Shown: positions 1 to 9,515, numbered from the stretch's first letter. The stretch: 56,840 nt of DNA from Trichodesmium sp. MAG_R02 (GCA_023356605.1 JAKQYE010000004.1:1-56840), one strand, 5' to 3'. Numbers and translations: made by a program. The notes: generated from the sequence alone by a model not told the origin.

Positions 1-161
1 TCTTGATAAAAAATAGTATCGGTTTTTTGGGAATTAGCTTGAACAATTAATGGTGAAATAATTTGATTGTTATTTGTTTGGGTTTCTTTCCCAAGGATTG
101 TGTTTAATCCCACCACAATGATGGGAATGCTTATAATTAAAACAATTTTTTTGAATTTCAT
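1..161 (-). CDS. N-terminus of a secreted/exported protein (partial)
   Basis: An open frame on the minus strand starts with ATG at 161-159 and runs off the left edge of the window (53 codons visible). The first residues are basic (MKFKK) and are followed by a hydrophobic stretch (IVLIISIPIIVVG) and then a polar region, so it looks like a signal peptide or an N-terminal anchor. No domain is visible in the part present, so the product cannot be named. It lies upstream of the 208-341 repeat and points the same way as the protease-TPR gene. No clear Shine-Dalgarno sequence precedes the ATG. Confidence 0.55.
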   Translation of the reverse strand, partial: MKFKKIVLIISIPIIVVGLNTILGKETQTNNNQIISPLIVQANSQKTDTIFYQ

Positions 162-207
162 GGTAAAAATTTCGGGTATTTGGAAAAAGGCGAAGGGGTA
201 TTTTATC

Positions 208-341
208 TTAATAAACTGTTTGTCAACTCATCAAAAACCTCTCTCCAAACCTCTCTCCTATGAGGAGAGAGGCTTTGAATTGCCCATTCCTTTGTCGGGG
301 AGGGTTGGGACAGGGGTTAGTAGTACTTTTCAAACTGCTTC
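208..341 (+). repeat. Dispersed ~130-bp repeat, copy A (inverted partner at 4768-4896)
   Basis: This block contains a strong hairpin around CCTCTCTCCT/AGGAGAGAGG. It is nearly identical to the reverse complement of 4768-4896, including both outer ends (AATAAACTGTTT and AGTACTTYTCAAAC). The two copies bracket the protease-TPR gene. Transcribed, the hairpin could act as a terminator for that gene. Confidence 0.85.
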
Positions 342-379
342 TAATTTAAATATCCTTGGAGATTACAATTTTTTTTTAC

Positions 380-3300
380 CTATTTTAAATTGTCTAAAAA
401 TGCCTGAATCTCAGTATTATTTAATAACTTTTCTGCATCGGCAACTAATTTTTCTCCCCACAAATTTATCTTCAAGTGGTGGATTTTACTATAACTACGA
501 TCGATTTGTAAAGCCTTCTGAGCTAATTTGATAGCTTCTTCTTGTTTTCCTTGTTGATACAAGGCAACAGCTATTGCCAGAATAGTTTCAGCATGTAGCG
601 GATCAGCTTTGATAATTTTTTGCCATTTTTCCATAGCTTGAGCAATATTTCCTTGTTCATATTCAATTAAACCGATATTGCCTATAGCTGCTAACAAATT
701 TTCATCTTTAGCAAGGCTCTGATTATATGCTTTAATAGCTTCTTCATATTTTCCTTGGCTATGATAAACAATAGCTTTACGAATATATCCATCGGGGATA
801 TTAGGAGTAATTTCTATTATTTTATCAGCATCAATTAGAGCTTTTTCATACTCTTCTAATTGAAGATAAATATAACATCTTTCACTATACCCTATATACC
901 CTAGTTCATTATTTGGATACTGAGAAATATAGCGATTGAAAATCTCGATCGCTTTTTCATTTTCTTTTTGCTCAAGATAAATCCGACCAAGGTTACCATA
1001 GGGATAGATTAACTCTGGATTAAGTTCAATTGCCTTCTGATAATCTTGAATAGCAGGCTCATAGTCTTTTAGATTATAGTAAGCCACACCTCTATTATTG
1101 TAGGTATCGGCAAATTCAGGTGCAAGTTCAATTACCTTATTGAAATCGTCAATAGCCGCTTGATATTTTTTTAGCTTGAAGAGATAAAGATTACCCCTAC
1201 TATAATAGGCATCGGCATTTTCGGAATCAACTTCAATTGCTTTATTATAGTCAATTAATGCTTTGTCTGTTTGATTAAGATTATGATAGGCGTTGCCTCT
1301 CTTATAATAGGCTTCAGCTAGTTTTCCATTGAATTCGATAGACTTACTATAATCTTGGATTGCTGTTTGGTAATCTTGTTTATTATCGACATAAAAAGTA
1401 CCTCGACTTAAGTAATACTCATAATTATCAGGCTCTAATTCAATTGCCTTATTGTAATCACCTAATGCTTTTTCCTCTTGTCCCAAACTAGCATACACAA
1501 TAGCTCGACTGTGATATGCTTTAGCAAATTGAGGAGAAATTTCTATAGCTTTGTTGAAGTTTTTCAAAGCCTCTGAATAATCCTTATACACATTGTGAAA
1601 AAGACCTAATTGGTAGGGCCACCAATAATTATTGGGTTCTATTTCTATCAGTTTTTTAGCATTTTCTATTGCTCCCTCTTTATTTTTCAATTCATAGTAA
1701 AGAAACATTTTACTAAAATAAACTTTGACTAGATTAGGTTCTAAGGCAACTGCTTTTTCCCAAGAATCCAAGGCTTCTTCATTTCTTTTTAATTTTTCTA
1801 AGATCTTTCCTCTTTCATACCAAGCAGGAGCAAACTTAGGATTAAGTTCCAGGACTCGATCAAAAATTTTGATAGTATATTCCCCTGGGAATAGATAGGA
1901 CATAGTTACTCCATAAGCATACCAGATTTGATAAGAATTTGGTTCTAGTTCAATGGCTTTAAGAAAAGCCTTTTTAGCATCTGAATCATCACCGAGAAAA
2001 CGCCATAATTGATTTCCATAATTTAACCAACTCACATAATCAGCATTATCATCAGGTTTATCAATATTTTGTTTCAAAACATTGACTAAGTAAGTATAAT
2101 CTTGAGGTTTTAGTTTTGGGGGTTTATTGGTTTCTATCTTCAAAATTTCTTTGTTGATAGAGATGTTGTCTAAAGCTTGTAAAAAAGTCTGGATCGGAAT
2201 TCCTAAACTCCTTCCTAGATGTATAACTTTATTTTGATTTTGTTTTCCTTGAGCAATAATAACTTCCCCCTCAGCACGTCCATGAATGCCAATAACAATT
2301 CCTTGAGTGTCAAAAACTGGTCCCCCACTCATGCCGGGTTCAGTTAAACCGTTATAAATTAACTCATAACCATAAGTAAAAGATCGACTGTTCAACTGAA
2401 AAATTGAGCTTATTGCTTTATGAGTTGATAAAATTCCTGCACTCAAGATATGATTATTTTGCGAATCCGGATATCCAGAAATAAAAGTCCATGTTTTAAA
2501 AATGTTAGTGCTAGTACTATCAAGAGAATAATCACCTAAAGTTGCTTTTTTGTATTGATTAGGACTGCTAAAAGTAATGACCCCTAGATCAGCACCTTCT
2601 ATCCTTTTAACATAGTCAGTCTCAATTGAATATTGCTGATTATCAGGAGTAATCACTTTGAGTTTTGCCACATTACAGTTTTCCGATTCTCGAATAACGT
2701 GTTCAGCAGTCAGCACAGTATAGCGATTTCCTTCCTGAGCAATAATTACTCCCGAACCTTTACACAAAGATGTATTAGGTTGAATAATTCTCACTGTTAC
2801 CTGTTTAGCAACTTGATCTACTTTGCTCAGGACATCATCCCAAGTTGGCAATTCGCTATTATTAGCAGCTATTTGTACTTTTTCTAGTGTTCTGACTATC
2901 CTTGTAAGTACTTGTTTATACGTCGTCCGTGCATTATTTGTCCTTAAAATTTCCAGTGCTTTTTGTAAATCAGCAATAGCGGCTTGATAGTTTTCTAGAG
3001 CAAAATAAATTTGTCCCCTCGCCTCATAAGTCACTACCTCTAGAGTGAACCTAGAGCTAGAGAAGCCAATTTCTAATGCACGATTATAATCCTCTAAAGC
3101 TCTCTGATAATCCCCCATTTCATAAAAAACAGCAGCCCTTGAAGTATAAGGAAAACCAACGCTATTGGATGGCTTAATTTCAATAGCTTTACTATAGTTT
3201 TCAATTACTTTTTCTCTTTCACCCATCTGGTAATAAACGTTTCCTTTCCAGTAATAAGCGTCAGAATAATCTGGTTTTATTTCAATAGCTTTATTTAAGT

Positions 3301-4657
3301 CTGCCATTCCTTCTGACAAGTTTCCCATTAGAAATAATTGGGTGCCTCGATTTCTATAGGCTTCAGCAAAGTTTGGTTTAAGTTCAATAGCTTTGCCAAA
3401 ATCAGCGATCGCTTCTTGGATTTTATCTTGAGCCTGATATATACGTCCTCTCACATTATATGCTTCAGCATAATCAAGTTGTGTTTCTATAGCTTTGTTA
3501 CAATCTGCTATAGCTTCTTCATATTTATCTAACTTACCATAAGTGTAACATCTCATTAAATAGGCTTGAACATCATCAGGGTTGAAACGAATTGTCCAAT
3601 TTAATTCTTGCAATTCTCCTTTTTCTCTATCACCCTGTAACAATAAAGCGTATGCATTACTTTTTTTAGCTAAGGCTTCTTCTCCTTGAGTTAAATAAAG
3701 TTTACTAGCTTGTTCAAAGTCTTGGATCGCACTATTCGTTTGTTCCTTTGAAGGACCAATTATATTTGTCGAATAAAAGTTGGTTCCTCTCTTAGCAAAT
3801 CCTCGTTCATAATAGGCTGCAGCATAATCACTACTAAGGGCAATAGCTTGATCAAATTGTTCTACCGCTTGGTTATAATCTCTATTTTGATAAAATTCAA
3901 CTCCTTTGTCATAATAATATTTAGCTTCTTTAATGTTAAGGACAGTAATTAAAGGAATTCCCCAACTAACATTTTGAAAATTAGCTAATTGACTGGAACT
4001 AGGTTCAGTTCCATCTTCAAAAAGATATTCTGCTACAATAGGATTAGCACGTCTACCATTAATTCCAATTAACTCCCCTACTTGATTGAAAATTGGTCCT
4101 CCACTCATACCTTGACGTACTTCATTCGTGTAACCAATTTGATAACCACCTTTTAAAGTTTTATCAGGAAGAATAGATATTTTACCCTCAGTCAGCAACA
4201 AATCTTGACTATCATAAGCAAAACCTGCCACAATAAGTTGATCGTTAATTTTGAAAGAAGATGCTTTGTCAGCAGTACGATAACTTTCATTAGATTCAAA
4301 TTGTAACAATATTGCATCTTGATCATTAAAATTCAATCCCTCAATTATCTGAGCGGAATGAACTTTTCCATCTGGGGTTTGGACCTGGAAACTATTAGCT
4401 TTTTCAAGGATGTGGGCATTAGTTAGAACAGTATAATTTTGACCTTCTTTAGCTATTAAAGTCCCTGAGCCAGAATTATTGTTAGCTATAATCCGAACAG
4501 TAATTAAACGAGCTATTTGTTCTACTTCATCCTCAGATTTAACTATTTCTTGAGCAACTGCTTGAGAAAGATGAAAATTACTCACGTTTGCCATTGGGCA
4601 AAGTAATAAACTTGTTAGAGAAGTTATTAAAGTAAACTTTTTATATTTCATATTCAT
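380..4657 (-). CDS. Secreted protein with two trypsin-like domains and TPR repeats
   Basis: The protein has 1425 aa. Residues 1-36 look like a signal peptide ending near AVAQ. A first trypsin-like serine protease domain spans about 45-235, with H82 (TNAHIL), D112/D114 (NDQDAILL) and S185 (GMSGGPIF). TPR units fill about 240-575. A second protease domain spans about 610-800, with H653 (TAEHVI), D690 (GADLGVITF) and S777 (GMSGGPVF). About 14 more TPR units run from ~860 to the end. Both catalytic triads appear intact, so the layout suggests an internal duplication of a protease+TPR module. It is probably a periplasmic or exported protease or scaffold; the substrate is unknown. The gene is followed by, and preceded by, inverted copies of one repeat. 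The start chosen gives a good signal peptide; a second Met lies at residue 3. Confidence 0.9.
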   Translation of the reverse strand: MNMKYKKFTLITSLTSLLLCPMANVSNFHLSQAVAQEIVKSEDEVEQIARLITVRIIANNNSGSGTLIAKEGQNYTVLTNAHILEKANSFQVQTPDGKVHSAQIIEGLNFNDQDAILLQFESNESYRTADKASSFKINDQLIVAGFAYDSQDLLLTEGKISILPDKTLKGGYQIGYTNEVRQGMSGGPIFNQVGELIGINGRRANPIVAEYLFEDGTEPSSSQLANFQNVSWGIPLITVLNIKEAKYYYDKGVEFYQNRDYNQAVEQFDQAIALSSDYAAAYYERGFAKRGTNFYSTNIIGPSKEQTNSAIQDFEQASKLYLTQGEEALAKKSNAYALLLQGDREKGELQELNWTIRFNPDDVQAYLMRCYTYGKLDKYEEAIADCNKAIETQLDYAEAYNVRGRIYQAQDKIQEAIADFGKAIELKPNFAEAYRNRGTQLFLMGNLSEGMADLNKAIEIKPDYSDAYYWKGNVYYQMGEREKVIENYSKAIEIKPSNSVGFPYTSRAAVFYEMGDYQRALEDYNRALEIGFSSSRFTLEVVTYEARGQIYFALENYQAAIADLQKALEILRTNNARTTYKQVLTRIVRTLEKVQIAANNSELPTWDDVLSKVDQVAKQVTVRIIQPNTSLCKGSGVIIAQEGNRYTVLTAEHVIRESENCNVAKLKVITPDNQQYSIETDYVKRIEGADLGVITFSSPNQYKKATLGDYSLDSTSTNIFKTWTFISGYPDSQNNHILSAGILSTHKAISSIFQLNSRSFTYGYELIYNGLTEPGMSGGPVFDTQGIVIGIHGRAEGEVIIAQGKQNQNKVIHLGRSLGIPIQTFLQALDNISINKEILKIETNKPPKLKPQDYTYLVNVLKQNIDKPDDNADYVSWLNYGNQLWRFLGDDSDAKKAFLKAIELEPNSYQIWYAYGVTMSYLFPGEYTIKIFDRVLELNPKFAPAWYERGKILEKLKRNEEALDSWEKAVALEPNLVKVYFSKMFLYYELKNKEGAIENAKKLIEIEPNNYWWPYQLGLFHNVYKDYSEALKNFNKAIEISPQFAKAYHSRAIVYASLGQEEKALGDYNKAIELEPDNYEYYLSRGTFYVDNKQDYQTAIQDYSKSIEFNGKLAEAYYKRGNAYHNLNQTDKALIDYNKAIEVDSENADAYYSRGNLYLFKLKKYQAAIDDFNKVIELAPEFADTYNNRGVAYYNLKDYEPAIQDYQKAIELNPELIYPYGNLGRIYLEQKENEKAIEIFNRYISQYPNNELGYIGYSERCYIYLQLEEYEKALIDADKIIEITPNIPDGYIRKAIVYHSQGKYEEAIKAYNQSLAKDENLLAAIGNIGLIEYEQGNIAQAMEKWQKIIKADPLHAETILAIAVALYQQGKQEEAIKLAQKALQIDRSYSKIHHLKINLWGEKLVADAEKLLNNTEIQAFLDNLK

Positions 4658-4767
4658 AATAGTTACTTTACTCTTAATAATTTTATATTTTATCTAATAT
4701 ATTGAAGGAAAACTTTATGATTTTACCTCCATAGGAGAAAGTCAGTACTAAGCAGCTGTTTGATCAT

Positions 4768-4896
4768 AAGCTGTTTGAGAAGTACTGCTAACCCCCTCCC
4801 CAACCCTTCCTCAGAGAATGGGGGTATCAAAGCCTCTCTCCTCGTAGGAGAGAGGTTTGGAGAGAGGTTTTTTATGAGTGTATAAACAGTTTCTTA
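4768..4896 (-). repeat. Dispersed ~130-bp repeat, copy B
   Basis: This is the reverse-complement copy of 208-341. It contains the same inverted repeat (CCTCTCTCCT near 4832, AGGAGAGAGG near 4846). It lies between the protease-TPR gene and the COP23 gene and would form a hairpin downstream of the latter. Confidence 0.85.
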
Positions 4897-4905
4897 AAAT
4901 CAAAA

Positions 4906-5436
4906 TTATTCTTGATTTAAGAATTGATCGATATCAAAACGAACATAGTGTTGATATTCTCCTGTACTTTGATTAAGAACCTGATTCGCTTCACCTCGCA
5001 GAGTATTATTAAGAATACTTAATACTTCCCAAGGATCATCATCGCGTTTAAGAGTAAAGAGTGATTCTTGACAAGGACCTCCAAAAGAATCTGCCGCGCA
5101 AATAATTGGTTGACCATTTTGCCAACCATAAGTTAAATACCTTAATACCTGATTATCATATGCACTCTGAAATTTTGGTGTTACTGCCTGACATCTTTTT
5201 TTTGGACTCCATCCAGAATTAATAAAAGCCTCTGATTTCCAGAATACTATGGTAGTTTTGGTATTTCCTACTTTAGCCAATGTAGCGTAAAAAACCTGGT
5301 CACTTTTTGCATCATAGTCTTTAGAGCAAATAAATTTTACCTTATTAACTCTTCCAAAACTTGGTAATATAGTGAACAATAGAGCAGTAAAAGCTAATGT
5401 CGTTACAGTTAGTGCTGACAAAAATTTTTTGTTCAT
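4906..5436 (-). CDS. COP23-family secreted protein
   Basis: The protein has 176 aa with an N-terminal signal sequence (about residues 1-28, ending near SFGR). The body shows hallmarks of the cyanobacterial COP23 domain: a FICS cysteine near the start, GWSPKKRC, a YLTYGWQNGQPIICAA block and a GGPCQESLFTL block. Four cysteines could pair as disulfides. COP23 was first described as a circadian-oscillating membrane-associated protein in a unicellular cyanobacterium; its biochemical role is unknown. In cyanobacterial genomes such domains often sit near or are fused to trypsin/TPR proteins, as here, which suggests but does not prove joint function. Confidence 0.75.
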   Translation of the reverse strand: MNKKFLSALTVTTLAFTALLFTILPSFGRVNKVKFICSKDYDAKSDQVFYATLAKVGNTKTTIVFWKSEAFINSGWSPKKRCQAVTPKFQSAYDNQVLRYLTYGWQNGQPIICAADSFGGPCQESLFTLKRDDDPWEVLSILNNTLRGEANQVLNQSTGEYQHYVRFDIDQFLNQE

Positions 5437-5597
5437 TAAATTTATTCCTCGGAAAGGGGGAAACTAGTCGATTTTAACATATGGATATAGCGCTACGCGC
5501 TAGTCAGAAGTCAGAAGAAAGAAAAAAATAGCTTACCAAAAAGGCTTATAGAACAACAAAAGGCTTCATATAACTTAAACCATAATGTTTATGAAAC

Positions 5598-5863
5598 CTG
5601 AATATGAATGATATTAGTCTACTACAAAAAACTTTTAAAAACCACTTTTCTTGGCATGGAGCCAGAATTAAATTTCTCGCTTTATTTATCATGGCTGTAT
5701 TTAGAGAAATATCAACTTGGCCCAAATAGCAACTGCATTTTCATATAATGCCCAAGTAAGTTCTAATTACAAACGCCTACAAAGGTTTTTCTACCACTTT
5801 GACATAGATACTAGGGAATTTGTCCAGGCTGTCTATCATGGACTGCTTAGATCTTGCACCTGA
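5598..5863 (+). pseudogene. IS4-like transposase N-terminal remnant
   Basis: The first frame begins MNDISLLQKTFKNHF and stops after about 36 codons. A second frame, joined by a 1-2 nt shift near 5715, reads NLAQIATAF, then SNYKRLQRFF and TREFVQAVYHGLL before a stop at 5861. The SNYKRLQRFF block is typical of the N-terminal part of IS4-type DDE transposases. No catalytic region follows; the frame runs straight into an inverted transposase fragment. This is a dead remnant. Confidence 0.6.
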
Positions 5864-6115
5864 TCAGACAAAAATCAAAACCCAGCCCATGTAACCAAGG
5901 CATAAGTGTATCTAACTGACTAAACATTGAGAGAAGCAATACATGAGGTAAAAGTAAAACAAGTAACTGTTGTGAACAATTAAACCAATCTAAATTACCA
6001 TGATTATATAAGTGTAAATCAACCAAAGATGTTAACAAATAAGAAGCCAAAGAAAGTATCAACCAACGGTAGACTCCAAGTATTGTATTTTGTCCAAAGC
6101 AGTGTATACTAAAAC
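5847..6115 (-). pseudogene. Transposase C-terminal remnant (inverted)
   Basis: Read on the minus strand, an uninterrupted frame from about 6115 gives RFSIHCFGQNT, then ILGVYRWLILSLASYLLTSL, and continues to a stop at 5847. The FGQ-T-LGVYRW-LSL pattern is familiar from the C-terminal ends of cyanobacterial DDE transposases. The N-terminal and catalytic parts are missing. It overlaps the forward remnant by about 17 bp, so two transposase pieces are joined tail to tail. Its upstream edge coincides with the truncated start of the WD40 gene. Confidence 0.55.
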
Positions 6116-7308
6116 GGGAAAATTAATTATGTCAAATTTAGTCCTGATGGTGAAATAATTGCTACAGCTAGTGACGATAAGACTATTAAGCTTTGGAGTA
6201 GTAAAGACGGTAATCAAATAAAAACTCTTCAAGAACATAATATCCTGTTAAAAAAATAATGTTTAGTCCTGATGGAAATATTCTTGCCTCTATTGGTGAT
6301 TACAACAATATTAATGGGGAAGAAAAAGTCATTTTTTGGGATAAAAAAGGTAATTATCTTGAAGATTATCAGGGAAAAGAAGTTAGTTTTGAATATGAGG
6401 ATAATACTATTACTTCTATTAGTGAAGGCTCTAAATGCGACACCTTAATATTTTGGCAGCTTGATGGTAAAAATTTAAAAACTCCTAAAAAGTCTGAATT
6501 TTGTGAGGAATTTTCTGGAATTCTAGACTACAGTTCAGACCGCAAAACAATTGCTTGGGGTCAAACAGAATATCCTTTAAAACTCTGGAGTATTGATGGT
6601 GATCTAATCAGAACTTTCAAAGGTCATAATGCTTGGGTGAATAGTGTCAGTTTTAGCCCTGATGGAACAAAAATTGTCTCTGGTAGCAATGATGGTACTA
6701 TTAAAATTTGGGATAAAAGAAATGGTAGTTTAATCAACACTATTGAAGAAGAAGATAAGGTGAACACTGTAAGTTTTAGTCCTGATGGAACAAAAATTGT
6801 CTCTGGTAGTGATAATAAAACATTAAAGCTTTGGAGTTTGGATGGGAGACTGATCCACACTTTTGAAGGTCATACAAATACAGTTGAGAAAGCAACTTTT
6901 AGTCCTGACGGGAAGATGATGGCTTCAGTTAGTGATAATAATACTGTTATATTATGGGATGTTGAGAAGCAAAAACTGAAAAAACGGATTGAGAGAGATG
7001 ATTGGGATGACGTCACAAATATCAGTTTCAGCGCGAAAAGTGATATCCTAGCCATTGAAAAATCCAATGGTAAAGTAACACTCCATCTACTCAATGGCAT
7101 CTTTGTCAAAGAAACCAAACTCTACACAACCAATTCATTCTTCGGGGAAAAATTTAGTCTTGGTGGGAAAGCGATCGCTGTCCAAAACCAGTCAGGAATA
7201 TCGCTATTAAACGCAGACTTAGACGACCTACTCAACCGTGCTTGTAACTGGGCGAGAGCTTACCTTAAAACTACCGATGATAAAAGTAAACGCCATCTTT
7301 GCGATTAA
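6116..7308 (+). pseudogene. WD40-repeat protein, 5'-truncated and frameshifted
   Basis: WD40 coding sequence begins abruptly at about 6116 (GKINYVKFSPDGE, then DDKTIKLW) without a start codon. It ends in a stop at 6257-6259, and the homology resumes in another frame at ATG 6259 (MFSPDGN) and runs 349 codons to 7308. At least five WD-type repeats are recognisable (FSPDGTKIVSGS, TIKIWD, TLKLWS, TVILWD). The C-terminus (RACNWARAYLKT ... RHLCD) is the tail usually seen on large cyanobacterial WD40 proteins that carry an N-terminal effector or NTPase domain. Those N-terminal domains are lost here, apparently through the adjacent transposase debris. The 6259 frame could still yield a short propeller fragment. 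Confidence 0.75.
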
Positions 7309-7374
7309 TCTCTGAAGGGTAGTTGTAGGGTTAAATTAGTGCGAAATTGTTGCCCGCCATAAAATTGAGCCTGA

Positions 7375-7707
7375 AGTACCGCAAATTGCTCCGAAATCAA
7401 CGGGCAACTGCCCCTATTGTTCCCACAACTTCATTCTCCTGCTGTTGATAATGCTTTGGCGATCGCTATTGGTAAATTACAATCAAGTCTCTGTCTAACT
7501 TTGTCCAATTATTCAGCATCAGTAGTTAGCCCTATTATTAATTCTGGTATTGAGACAGTGGAGTGAGTGCTCATTCCTGATGAGTTGGTGCCAGAAGATG
7601 CCAAAGTAGAAATTGTGCCCAAGAAAGCGATAGGTTATTATACAGATAAAAAAGTTCCAGATGAGAATATTTTGTTAACCATAAAAGGCAGAAACTTAGC
7701 TAATTAA
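7375..7707 (+). pseudogene. Decayed ORF directly upstream of the HEPN gene
   Basis: One frame is open from 7375 to 7707 except for a single TGA at 7564-7566. The upstream half contains SPAVDNALAIAIGKLQSSL. The downstream half reads VLIPDELVPEDAKVEIVP, then IGYYTDKKVPDENIL, and ends three bases before the HEPN start codon. The sequence looks like genuine protein, and the spacing suggests it was the first gene of the following operon. A 46-aa product could still start at GTG 7567. I do not recognise the family. Confidence 0.45.
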
Positions 7708-7710
7708 AAC

Positions 7711-8136
7711 ATGAAAGAATCATTTATTCAAGCCGCAGGAAGGCATTTATATGATGCAGAAATTCTGCTAGCCCAACATCGTTGGGATAATGCAGTTTAT
7801 GTGGCAGGTTATGTGGTAGAATGTACTTTGAAAATTATAGTAGAGCAATATATTAACAATAAAGCTTGTGAAAAATTCGGTCACAATTTAAGAGAACTTC
7901 AAGGTAAAGGTATTGAGAGATTACGGATAATTTATCCTATTCTTGATGCTCACCTGTCAATTTCCCGGACAAACGGGACAGTTTTAGCTGAAGATCACCC
8001 AGAGCGACGTTATTTTGAGTCTGGCTTGTGGGATGAACTACAGGCAACAGAAGCAGTTAAACGAGCAGCAGAAATCTATAACCAAATTATTCCCAGACTA
8101 ATTTTGGATGGTAGGATATCTAGTAAGGAGCTTTAA
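7711..8136 (+). CDS. HEPN-domain-like protein
   Basis: The 141-aa protein is all-helical in appearance. The pattern A-RHLYDAEILL (residues 9-20), WDNAVYVAGYVVECTLKIIV (25-44) and GHNLREL (57-63) is that of HEPN-domain proteins, in which paired helices bind nucleotides or cleave RNA. I do not see the canonical R-x4-6-H RNase motif, so it may be non-catalytic or divergent. The TAA stop directly abuts the ATG of the next gene, implying translational coupling with the ParA-like ATPase. HEPN proteins are common in toxin-antitoxin and anti-phage modules; here the role is inferred from context only. Confidence 0.7.
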   Translation: MKESFIQAAGRHLYDAEILLAQHRWDNAVYVAGYVVECTLKIIVEQYINNKACEKFGHNLRELQGKGIERLRIIYPILDAHLSISRTNGTVLAEDHPERRYFESGLWDELQATEAVKRAAEIYNQIIPRLILDGRISSKEL

Positions 8137-9507
8137 ATGATTAATATAACTTTCAGTGAAACATTTAACAAAGTGCAAAAATGTTTTGAGGAATCTTCTA
8201 TAAAAGACCAACTAGAATCAATAACTATAATTCGCGATGTCCAGGGAAAGATTAGACTTTTCCTGGAACCTCTGGAAAACAAAAATCTTGAAGATATTAT
8301 TCTAGATGAGTTAGAAGAATGCCTTAAGAATAAACTCGGTTCCTACTACGGCGAAGATATTTGGCTACCACAAGGGGAAAAAGATGGTTATAAAAATTTG
8401 ATAAATGTTATCCGCTCAGAAAGAGTTTCCGCAGAATGGGATGATGAAAGTCAACCTCGTTGGTATGTGTTAGAGCGTCATGTTGCTAAACAAGCATGGA
8501 CAAATAAAAAAGAAATTGAGCCTCCTTGGCCTCAGAAAGTAGTAGATGAAGGTCAGAAACCAGCAATAGTTTCGTTTTTTTCCTTCAAAGGTGGAGTTGG
8601 TCGCACAACAACATTAGTCGCAACAGCTCTGACATTAGCTCGTCACGGTCATCAAGTAGCTGTGGTCGATTTAGATTTAGAATCTCCTGGTATATCAACT
8701 TTTTTCCTCCCAGATACAGAGGAGAGTCCTCCAGGGATGATTGATTATTTGTTAGAAAAAAATATCCAAGGTAAGAATTGGAAACTTAAGGATCATTTAG
8801 AAGTAGTCAACGAGCCAAAATTATTAGGAGATGAAGAAAACATTTTACCTATACTGAGCGCAGGAAATGTGGATAAAAACTATCTGGAAAAGTTGGCAAG
8901 ACTTGATTGCCAGAATTTTCTCAATGTCAATAACCCACTGCAAAAAACTTGGTCTGATATGTTCAAAGAACTGAATGAAGCAGCAGGGAAACTAGATTTT
9001 ATTTTACTTGATACCAGAACAGGTTTTCACGATCTTGGAGGATTAGCGATCGCTGAACTCTCCCATGCAGCAGTCATTTTTGGCACTCAATCTCGTCAAA
9101 GTTGGGCAGGACTAACTCATGTTATTCGTCGTCTAGCAAAACCTTTAGCTCCCGAACCTTTGCCACTGTTACTCATCCATGCTCTAGCTCCAGGAATAGG
9201 TGTACCAGGAAGAGAGAAGGAACTGAGAGAATTTCGAGAGCAAGCTTATAGTGTTTTTCAAGATCATTACTATAAATCTAGCGAAGATCCTCCTAACTCC
9301 AATGATCAAGAAGCTAGTTTTGACCCAATAGTTATAGACTGGCAAAGTGAATTGCGTAGAGAAATAAATTTATCTGAACGAGATTCTACTTTTGAGAATG
9401 ATAGTTCTTTGTCAAATATTATTAATATTTTAACAGGTAAACCTTATCAACGACTGGCAGAAAGACTGTGCCGTATTTTTAACCGTAAATTGAACCTTAA
9501 AAATTAG
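8137..9507 (+). CDS. ParA/MinD-like ATPase with KGGVGR P-loop
   Basis: The protein has 456 aa. An N-terminal region of about 140 residues with no recognised motif precedes a SIMIBI-class ATPase domain. The deviant Walker A is KGGVGRTT (residues 151-158), followed by VVDLDLESPG (176-185) and LDFILLDTRTG (about 283-293). ParA/MinD proteins normally have KGGxGKT; the arginine in place of the P-loop lysine marks a distinct subgroup seen in bacterial conflict-type operons. The region after the core contains a charged C-terminal tail. The gene abuts the HEPN gene and is followed 8 bp later by another P-loop NTPase, so the three are almost certainly one operon. The function is probably an ATP-dependent switch in a defence or stress system; it is not known. 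Confidence 0.75.
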   Translation: MINITFSETFNKVQKCFEESSIKDQLESITIIRDVQGKIRLFLEPLENKNLEDIILDELEECLKNKLGSYYGEDIWLPQGEKDGYKNLINVIRSERVSAEWDDESQPRWYVLERHVAKQAWTNKKEIEPPWPQKVVDEGQKPAIVSFFSFKGGVGRTTTLVATALTLARHGHQVAVVDLDLESPGISTFFLPDTEESPPGMIDYLLEKNIQGKNWKLKDHLEVVNEPKLLGDEENILPILSAGNVDKNYLEKLARLDCQNFLNVNNPLQKTWSDMFKELNEAAGKLDFILLDTRTGFHDLGGLAIAELSHAAVIFGTQSRQSWAGLTHVIRRLAKPLAPEPLPLLLIHALAPGIGVPGREKELREFREQAYSVFQDHYYKSSEDPPNSNDQEASFDPIVIDWQSELRREINLSERDSTFENDSSLSNIINILTGKPYQRLAERLCRIFNRKLNLKN

Positions 9508-9515
9508 GTAGGAAA

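Noticed and set aside
67-531. 154-codon forward ORF
   Set aside because: It overlaps the antisense of a signal-peptide-bearing frame (1-161), the 208-341 repeat and the end of the protease-TPR gene; its composition is not protein-like.
8587-8610. Plasmid partition (ParA) interpretation of the KGGVGR gene
   Set aside because: No ParB, centromere-like iterons or replication gene nearby; the long N-terminal region and Arg in the P-loop fit a different subgroup.
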